Origin: Sipunculus nudus
Lineage: Eukaryota; Annelida; Sipuncula; Golfingiida; Sipunculidae
NCBI GenBank assembly: GCA_026874595.1
Contig: CM049306.1
Coordinates: 51,038,019-51,102,018, forward strand
Direction of reading: 5' to 3'
DNA length: 64,000 bases
Positions 56,025 through 64,000 of this stretch are shown here, in pieces; within the stretch, counting starts at the first letter, position 1, and each line of letters starts with the position of its first letter. A program made the position numbers and the translations under genes. The notes below the pieces were generated by a model, which worked only from the letters and a program-made list of their open reading frames with translations, was not told the DNA's origin and made no database searches.

Positions 56025-57756
56025 TCCAATTATGCTGGTGATTTGAAATACCTGCAATGTGATTGGCTAAATATTATGCAGGAGGGAATTCCACAGAGAC
56101 AGCACCGCCTGATGACCTCAGATCAAATGGAGTTAACCATTTCACTTTTACAGATATCACCATAAAAAATTCTTAAAATTTATGTGTAATATGGCTCGAA
56201 AGATTCAGAATAAAAAGGTCAAAATCATGACTTTTTCCATCAGAATTTTTTCCTACACAAACTTGTGACTTTAATTTCCAACCCAAATACATGACTTTTT
56301 CTTCTTAAATTTGTATGTGCGCGTGTCATATAATCCAGACTTGATTAAACACAGTTACACTAGACTAGCCCAAGTTCTGACAGCACTGAGAGGACAAATG
56401 GACCAAACCAATGGGGGTTGGGCAGCTTTTATGTTAACAAACTGGGTATAGGAATACTGGTCTTAAGAAAACACATGGCTAGCTGTGAAACACTGGTTTT
56501 AACAAAGAAAACATACTAAGTAGAATCATAATATCATTTTTTAATCAAAGTAAAGTATAAATTTTTACTTGCTGGTGGTTTAAGGCATCAGGATACCATT
56601 TAGGCTAAACAATTTACATGCTCAAGGTGCACCCTCGAAACAAAACCAACATGCACCTGACGATTACAACATGCACCTTGTAATACTAGTCAGAAAATTT
56701 GCCTGTAAGGAGTTTCTGTTGCTCAAAAAATAGAAATGCAAATTTATGATTGTAATGTTTATGAATAGTAAAAAAAATAAGATACTGCACCAACATTTTT
56801 TTAATTTGTTTATAATACATGCACAGAGTGCACCCTTGGTACAATTTCTACTTGTACAAAGTAAAATATAAATGAAAATGTGCACCCTCTATAACGCACC
56901 CTGAGGCATCCTGCCAGATTTGTGTACAACTCAAAATTACAAAATCTGACCCTGGCAAATCTGCCTGATCAAATATAGATTATGAAAAAATATTTCTTGA
57001 TGACAAATTTCTACAGTGATGACCACACCCAGGTCAAAAGGAACAGAAATCACAGGAAAGGATCCGGTATTTATTCCAACTGACTGGAGGCATGACTTCA
57101 AACCATATGCATTGCATAACAAGCCTAGCTAACAAGATTAATTAGCTGCAAGGATACTCAAGGAACTGGCCTATTACATAACGTAGTCTTAATGTCAGGC
57201 ACTCTTCCTGGGACAACCAAGTATACAGCTGTATTACTACTGAAATTACAGTAACATGTTTATTGTGAATTTTAATTAACTGTTTATCAATTACTGTTTT
57301 CATTTTTTTCTATATTGCAAATTAAAAAAAAAATATTTTATGTTATAAGTAGGTATTATTCATGACTTTTCTATAATCATTTAAGACAGTAATAATTAAT
57401 GTTTAATCACATCCTGAATTAAGACCTAGTAAATAAAAGTAAAGATAAATTATATAATTATTTTATTACTGACTACAACTGCATTATAATTAACATGATT
57501 TGACAACTGACCATTGTAATTAACTAATGTTGTGTAATACTGTAGTTACACTGATTAATAACATGTTCATTAGAAAAAGAGTGTGACCAACAAAGTAATT
57601 TGAACTGACAAATATGATAATGCTTTTAAGCTTAACCGATGGGTCTGCGGCTCATTAGTGATGCTGTCTATTGAATGATGACAAAGATAACCATGCAATA
57701 AGAATGAGTTGAAAGAGCTGTTATAAGCAATCCTTCTCAGTTTCAGGTTGTATATA
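56025..57756. other. 5' intron sequence, no gene recognised
   Basis: AT-rich. A phrase rich in GCACC/GGTGCA (CAAGGTGCACCCTCG, TGCACCTTG and similar) recurs at 56622-56905. Confidence 0.4.
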
Positions 57757-57800
57757 CAGTAGAACCCCTTTAATTCGGCACCATCAGGGATTAAGAATTA
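57757..57800. mobile_element. solo Tigger-like terminal repeat
   Basis: TACAGTAGAACCCCTTTAAT followed by TCGGCACC resembles Tigger/pogo ends. No partner end found downstream. Confidence 0.45.
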
Positions 57801-59720
57801 GGCCAATTTAAGCATTTTGCTAGTTTACGTATCAAGGTCATCTCAAGCAGAATACACTGCCCAGGAGAGAGGATTACCTACTGCACCCTAATACAATATG
57901 TGAAATGAATTATATTATTTAAAAATATGCATAAAACGATAAATGAAGTAAATTTAGCCATCAACGATTCTGCAGAATGTACTTTTTCAAATTCCTGGAA
58001 AAGTATTTCTCTAATAAGAATACCTTCCAGAATAACTCCTGATCGATCTTGTATCCAATGCCCTGTGCCACTACATGCATTTCTCACTTTCATGTCCTGC
58101 ACAAACAGTGAGAAGGTGTTTAAAGTCTGAGGGTATATAAGCTCTATGCGACTCGTATATAAATACATGTACTAACTTCAGACTCCATCTGAGTCCTGTA
58201 CTGATACAGGGAGCTTATAGACCAACTCAAATCAAGTAATTTTTAGAATAATTAGACTATGTGGAAAACAGAAGCACCAGTACTGAGAATTTCTGGACAC
58301 TGTCAGAGGTCTGTTCCAAAAATGAGAGTATTTTTGTCTAAATCTGAGTACCAATACTGGGAGTATGTGGACCCAATAGGAGTTCTGTGCTAAGACTAAG
58401 ATCATGCTGATTCCATTTGAGTTTCAGAGCTGTTATAAGGCTCAGAGAATTGGGACTTGATCTAGAGCTGCACTAAGGCCAAGAGAATATGAAATTCGTC
58501 TGAGAATTGTACCATGAGAGATTGTTGGTTCCATTTACAATGACCAATCACCTATCTAACCCTTGTTAACTAAAGATAATCCCTTTGGGCTTTTATAAAC
58601 ATTAGCTTTAAAAGTTGATATTATGGCTCACAGGCTGCTTGTTTTGTTTATATCAACGTGTTTATAATATATGAAAGCCCCTCAAAATAAAACAAATTCA
58701 ACATGGGCATCTGCCAGCAAGTCAGATAAGCAAATGGTGTTTTTGCATCAAGTTACCTTTCTACTTCTGCACATATGCAACCAACCACCTTAGGTTAAAT
58801 GTTTCCGGTTTGTCAACAAAGCCGTGTTCACAAACATGATGTTGATAAACAAGTTCATACATCCTTCACAGAGGTAATATAATAACTTTTCACAACCAGA
58901 ATTACCCTTAGATCATTAAAATATACACAGAGAAAGCCAGAAATCACAAATATTCTTTTTCAAAAGGTAGGTGAATAGGCACCTTTAAATTTGAACTGTA
59001 CTACAACAGAGTATGTACACTACAACTAAGTTCTGTTCCGATATCAGGTGTCTCATTAGGTGTCAGGTTTCCAATTATTGGATATCCTTTATCAAGACTT
59101 GGATTAAATGTATTTCATCAATCCTAAATATTAAAATTAATAAAACAGAAAAAAATAATGGGCTCTCTGGAAGCAGTCTATAGTTCTTAAAAGAATTAAT
59201 TCCTTTTCTTGTAATTAACCAGAGGTTTGTGTTTTGGGTTGGTCACTCATAATTATGTATTAATAAATAGCATTTGTGTGGTTTATCAAACAGAAATAGC
59301 AATTTATTCACATTTCACCTGATAGAATGTCTGACTAAATGTCAATATGACCATGTTTGATAAATTCTTATACAGGTTTATAAAATGATTAACAATGAAC
59401 ATTTAATAATAAATTATTGTGGATACTCTTTAGTTTCACTCCAGACTTGTATGTACACATACATCTGGACCACACATACTTTCTCGCCTGATCTGACATA
59501 TATATAAGCCCTTCTCTGATAATGAATCGCTTGGAATCATGATAGTTGGGAGTGTATTTGAACCTTTGCTTCAGATTTATAATGACACACAAAGAGCTAT
59601 GTTGAGAATTCATTTACTTAGTTAAATTCTCTTTATTTCAGTACCAAACCAGTGTGGTTGTATTAATTATCAGGAATACCAGTGTAAGGTGTGGTCAGAT
59701 GTTTTATTGGGGTAAACGTA
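57801..59720. other. 5' intron sequence, no gene recognised
   Basis: AT-rich. Near 58240-58500 the words CTGAG, TCTGAG and GGAC recur loosely. Nothing supportable as a gene. Confidence 0.4.
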
Positions 59721-59870
59721 CCTGTTGAGATGAAGTTACACTTGATTTAGCTGACAATTTAACCTGATCTCCATAAATGTAGCAGAGCTGGTGACATTTC
59801 CATATAACAGATGGCTGCTCGTATGTTGTGATTAAGAGTTCATTCACATGTCAGTTGTCAGTTTCACATC
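59721..59870 (-). other. STIMATE: probable non-coding first exon of STIMATE
   Basis: On the minus strand a strong donor (CTCAACAG followed by gtacgt) ends an exon at 59721, about 150 nt downstream of a GCGCATGCGC palindrome. Several short upstream reading frames occur in it and none is long. Joining to the acceptor at 51967-51966 gives an intron of about 7.8 kb and puts the ATG in the second exon. The left coordinate is set by the donor. The transcription start is a guess from the promoter motif. Confidence 0.45.
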
Positions 59871-60110
59871 CGGATGCATGCGCATGCGCTAAACCGATGT
59901 TGTTGGAAAGCCATTTGGCTCGTTCAAAATTAACACAAAAGACAGGGTGGCTGAAAAATGTAGCAATGATAATTGTACATATATCTATGTGTTATTTTCA
60001 ACTGCCAAAAAAATTAAAGCTTTCATAAATTTATTGTATAATATTTGGTGTCACCATGCGATTTTGTCCAGGCACTTGGGCGCATGCGCAGAGTGCTATT
60101 TAGTTGCCAT
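59871..60110. promoter_or_regulatory. candidate divergent promoter with two NRF1-type palindromes
   Basis: Two copies of GCGCATGCGC (59880-59889 and 60080-60089), the NRF1 consensus palindrome, lie 200 bp apart in a locally CpG-richer stretch. GCCATTTT at 60106-60113 matches the YY1 core, which often sits just after a start site. A minus-strand donor at 59720 and a plus-strand donor at 60186 face outwards from this stretch, as expected for head-to-head first exons. No TATA box is obvious. Confidence 0.5.
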
Positions 60111-60185
60111 TTTGTGGTCGAGCGAGAAGGAAGACTATCGGATTTCCCACTTTGCGAACCGTTATTACTTGTTGAAACTGAGCAG
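60091..60185 (+). other. possible non-coding first exon of a rightward gene
   Basis: Starts just after the second NRF1 palindrome, contains the YY1-like GCCATTTT, and ends at GAGCAG followed by gtcagt (donor at 60186). It has no convincing reading frame. The downstream gene is not recognised. Candidate continuation exons are at 60609-60689 and 62999-63029, neither proven. Confidence 0.3.
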
Positions 60186-60608
60186 GTCAGTTTTTCCTTT
60201 AATTTGGGGTTGAGGAAATTTATGCTTTAAGTACTGAATATATTTTCTATGATCAAGAATACGGATTGTAAATGTTATCTCCACAATTAAGATCGGTTTG
60301 TGTTGTATCCTCCACCTCCGATTATTCCTGCTGACGTCACAGCTGTGAACATTCAACATGCAAATCAGTTATGGGAAATGAGAGAAACATTCCAGTAGAT
60401 GTACAAACAGCGTTGAAAACGATTGACAATTCGCTTAAATAGCAAGGATACGGTAGAGAATATTCTTCCACATCCAGGTATGTGAAATTCGTTTTCTGGA
60501 TGAAAAACGGTGGTTGTTTCTTCTGTAGTTTGTGATTTTCGCACCCTGGGCGTCCGCAAGCTTGCTGGCGCAGTCGGGATCGGACGCAATCGGGGATGCT
60601 AATTTGAT

Positions 60609-60689
60609 ATGGATAGTGCGTTGGATAAAACACACAGAATGATATGTTTGTACTGTGTTTTAGTTACTTTGACGTACATGTTATTCAAG
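60609..60689 (+). CDS. possible N-terminal coding exon, type II membrane-like; unrecognised
   Basis: An ATG with G at -3 and +4 opens 27 codons that end at TTCAAG followed by gtaata. The peptide has a short polar start (MDSALDKTHR) and then a hydrophobic run (MICLYCVLVTLTYML), which would suit a signal anchor of a Golgi or ER enzyme. The frame stays open to 60881 without splicing. I cannot name a family and see no following exon with homology, so chance is a real alternative. Confidence 0.22.
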
Positions 60690-60881
60690 GTAATAATTTC
60701 AGGATTTTTTACGCACATTCATATATGTGGAAATATATCGGATTGTTTTTATTTTTGGTGCAATTTGGATCTTGCCAAAGCATATGGCGGCCACATTGAA
60801 CTAATAAATATTCATAAGCAAGAAAATGGTTGGCCTGAGGGAACCAATGATATGACGACTCTAAAATGCATATTCATGTAG

Positions 60882-63800
60882 TTCCGTGTACTCTTTAGAT
60901 GATTGGTTATTTAAAACAAGCGACTCCAAATATGGGATAAGAGGGCAACCGTGGCGTAAACAGGGACACGATACTTGCATGAACCTGACATTGACGCAGG
61001 AAATCTGCACGCAGAGGCGCTTCATTTTGTTAAAACCGTGAAATAAGTTGAACCACTCCCTGGGCCTTGACATATACATGGGCGTGTCAATATATGTTGG
61101 TGACAATACGTTGTTTTAGCGCAGTCCAGGGAACATAACAAATATTGATATTAATGATTGCTAAACCATTGTTAGAACAATATTTTTTAAAGCCTAATGC
61201 AGTAATGGGACTACTTATGCAGAGTGTCTCTTGTTGATCAAAATGATCAGTGTGTGTTTGGCAACGTGTCATGCTTTAAATTACGTAGTCACGTGACCAA
61301 CCACTGCATGGTGGTTCTACTTTTTACAAAAGACTCCGGCCAGATTTGATCCAAAATACAACTGGTTTCATTCGGAAACTCAGTCTTTATATATATTTCA
61401 ACTTTTACTGGGTTTTAAAATGTTTCCATGCCCATAATGCATAACTCTATTAACTGATCTATGTCCTTTTTACTTGGTTATAACATTAATTTATTAATTA
61501 AAATTCCTTGAAATATTATTTGTTAACAAAGATAAATATGTTCTACCGTAAATAAAATATAATTTTACTGTTTTAGGGGTTAATATCGAGAAATAGGAAA
61601 AGTAAAAAATTTTTTTCAGGAAGATTGCCTTGAACTCTGATATTTGTTTCTTTTTCTTTTTGATTGGATTTTTTTGTCTGTGACATTGGTTAATATCATT
61701 GAAATTCCCTGTACAAAAACTTTTATATTTCAGCTATAAGTGGAATTCACAGATTGCAGGAATATATTTGAGTTATTTTTCTTAGCCATAATGTTTAAGG
61801 AAGCCTTATAAAGGCTTTGCTAGCTCGGGCCCCCCCCCCCCTCCAATTTTCTTAATGAACAGTGCCCATTCCTAAACTATCCTCTTTGGTAAACTTGTTT
61901 TTGCCTGATTCTATATATATGTATCCACCAGTGAGTCTTGACTTTTGAGTGACCAAAAATGATGGTATTTTGATATTTTGACTTACAAGTTCAAATAATA
62001 AGAAAAATATAACACCAGAATTATGTAATCATGATGAAGTATAAATGTCTATATTTTATCAGATAAAAAACACACCAGTTAGTATAGTTGTCATTGTGTG
62101 CTGTGTGGAGAGCTCAGAGGGAAGGACACAAGGAAGTTAATTCATTTAAATTCTCTCTCCACACCAGTTTTTCCTGTTACAGATTGTACTGACAGAGAAA
62201 TTAAAATGGGTCAAGGGCTGATACTAGCCATAACAAAGATCAATTTTTGAAAAGCTGTGTAAGTTTAACACTTGGGACCTCTCCTTGTATGCTTAAATCA
62301 GGAATGCTCGCTCTTGTGGAAGTTTGGTCCATTTGTGTAAATACTTTGACAGTGTGGGGAACCTGATATTCTTTGTGGTTGATCAATTTGTTTCAGCATA
62401 CATCTGTGTGTGCCTAGGTCCATATCAGTAACAGTTAATGAATAAAAAATTATGGCATGACCATGAATTGCATTATAAATTTCAGTCTCATATGTGTACC
62501 AGTTTTATTTTGTCAATTTATGTTTTAGGTACAGCATGTAAAAGCAAAATTGTCTCTGGGTCATGCTTTTTTATCTAATGCCACTAAATGAAGTAATTTA
62601 TAAATGTTTAAAACTAACATTAATTAGTTCATTTTTTTTTCAAATTATACTCAGTGTATGAGATACCTCTGTTGCCTATAATAAACCATCAGTAAAAAAA
62701 AAATAAATAAAATTGGTCTTGTAATAAAGTAGATTTCAGAAGAGTTTCAGTTAGGAAAGTTCAAACCAAACTTTGAAAGTGAAGAAAAAAAAAAGAAAAA
62801 AATTATATATTAACCTTTAGTAGTTAAGTATGAAAATTGAATTATTGGTATAAAAAAATGTTTAAATTGCCTGGTGAAAGGTTGTGGGGAAAGTGGCTTA
62901 ATTAATTCATAAATTTTATTATAAAGACTGTTTGTAATCAATTGAATGGAAATCTTGTGATTTTTGTTTCTGATTTGTGTTCTTTATGACCTTGCTAGGT
63001 AATATGGTAGCATAGGAAAATGGACAAGGGTAAGAACCGTTCGATTATCATAATTTATGCACCTCATGCTTGTGCTCTCAAACTGCAACATTGAATAAGT
63101 GGCTGTCAGAAATCTGATACTAAGACCTGCTTTTAGTCCGCATATATATCATCAACAGGTTCAGAAACATCTCTGGATATATATCTGCTTCTAATACATC
63201 ACTTTGCTCATCAGCTATTAGGTGCAACCTTTCTGTTTCAAAATTTCTGTTCTTTAAAGATTTATAAAACTGCAATCTTAATATGATTTTCAAATACTTA
63301 ATCACTTAAATTTTAGTTCCCTGTAATCTAGAATTTTATTGCTTTAATTTAAATCTCAATTAACAGACTCTTCGAATCTGCTGTACCCTGAAGTCAGGTT
63401 GTTTAATCTGCCATCCCATAAATTACGTGGTAACCTTTCATTCATAGCATCTACAATTTTATGGGGAAAAGTTTTAAGAAAATATAGCCAAGTGATTTTA
63501 TAAATGCTTATGTCAATAAGTGTTTTATTGAAATGAAAACTTTTCAAGTACAGTGGCATTTAAGACACAATGGCAATTTGAGCGGGTAATCACCCTTGCA
63601 TATCAAATTAAAGTGTAATTACCTGTAATTGGTGAAAGGGGACAAGTTTACAATTACCATCCTACAGGCAACTGACATCTGACCTACACTTTGGCTTTGC
63701 CTATCTTTGCTGTGGTGGCTTTTTATCTGATCAGTTGTATATGCTGGCATTCTGTTACATTATTACTATCTTTCACAAACGCTGCTTTATGTAAATATTT

Positions 63801-64000
63801 GTCCACCTGGTTTATTATAAATACAGGTATGCCATGTACTGTCTTGGTCTTTGATGGGTGTGTGTAGTTTTCCTTTGTCAATTTTATATGAAACTTCCTC
63901 TCATCTGAAGGTTGCTGTAAATTAGATGTTCATTCATCTGAGACAAGCTCATGTGACTTCAGAGTGTCTATGGCCACTCAAGTGTAAATGTTCCTTATGA
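60882..64000. other. rightward flank, no gene recognised
   Basis: GC falls back to the AT-rich background after about 61.3 kb. Minus-strand frames at 63120-63305 and 63356-63559 have somewhat protein-like composition (ERLHLIADEQSDVLE; MNERLPRNLWDGRLNNL) but no recognised family. They may be remnants of a mobile element. Confidence 0.4.
62999..63029 (+). CDS. possible 31-nt exon with start codon; unrecognised
   Basis: A T-rich tract ends in cttgctag (AG at 62997-62998). It is followed by an ATG in good context (GGAAAATGGACAAG) and a donor-like ggtaagaa, with GT at 63030. It would give a start of MDKG joined to an exon beyond the window, a plausible second exon for the rightward transcript from about 60.1 kb. 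The evidence is splice-site shape only. Confidence 0.2.

Noticed and set aside
60337-60633. 98-residue minus-strand protein in the GC-richer promoter flank
   Set aside because: No domain, membrane or signal logic. Overlapping frames in all three minus-strand registers suggest composition effects.

Overview
This is eukaryotic, intron-rich, AT-rich genomic DNA. It is most likely from a marine lophotrochozoan, and a bivalve or other mollusc is my best guess. The reasons are one animal gene spread over more than 50 kb, and a dense load of hairpin-ended non-autonomous elements with tandem cores, rich in GACCTTGACCTTTGACC and GGTGGCGCCACC motifs, of the kind common in molluscan introns. The species call is an inference. 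No bacterial genes, operons or CRISPR arrays are present. Almost all long reading frames are chance frames or repeat artefacts.

The one gene I can reconstruct is STIMATE (formerly TMEM110), on the minus strand. It encodes a multi-pass ER membrane protein that in vertebrates works with STIM1 at ER-plasma membrane junctions in store-operated calcium entry. Seven coding exons (51906-51696, 43069-43021, 26667-26572, 21029-20908, 8172-8060, 6989-6906, 6655-6386) join with consensus GT-AG sites and compatible phases into 945 nt, or 314 residues plus stop. A non-coding first exon probably ends at 59721. It starts near a compact promoter (about 59870-60110) that holds two GCGCATGCGC palindromes. A second, unidentified transcription unit may run rightward from about 60.1 kb.

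Layout, left to right. 1-6385: 3' flank or 3' UTR of STIMATE. 6386-8172: exons 7, 6 and 5. 8104-12104: a 35-unit, 116-bp minisatellite made from the intron/exon-5 boundary, so each unit carries a copy of the exon-5 3' splice site. 12.4-13.1 kb: 3' end of a LINE. 13.6-20.6 kb: MITEs, a tRNA-derived SINE and a Helitron-like element. 20.9-26.7 kb: exons 4 and 3 and a GC-rich insertion. 27-43 kb: the largest intron, with paired MITEs, a foldback element and several tandem-core elements. 43.0 kb: exon 2. 44.6-50.3 kb: more Helitron-like elements, including a 288-bp array rich in nuclear-receptor-type half-sites. 51.7-52.0 kb: first coding exon. 53.1-56.0 kb: a Helitron-like element split by a Tigger/pogo-type transposon. 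59.7-64 kb: promoter region and rightward flank.

The most unusual object is the exon-5 minisatellite: 34 extra near-identical 3' splice sites lie upstream of the one that must be used. The mobile-element content is also notable. At least two element families share a plan with a palindrome at one end and an inverted-repeat hairpin at the other. Every copy I could orient points the same way as the gene.
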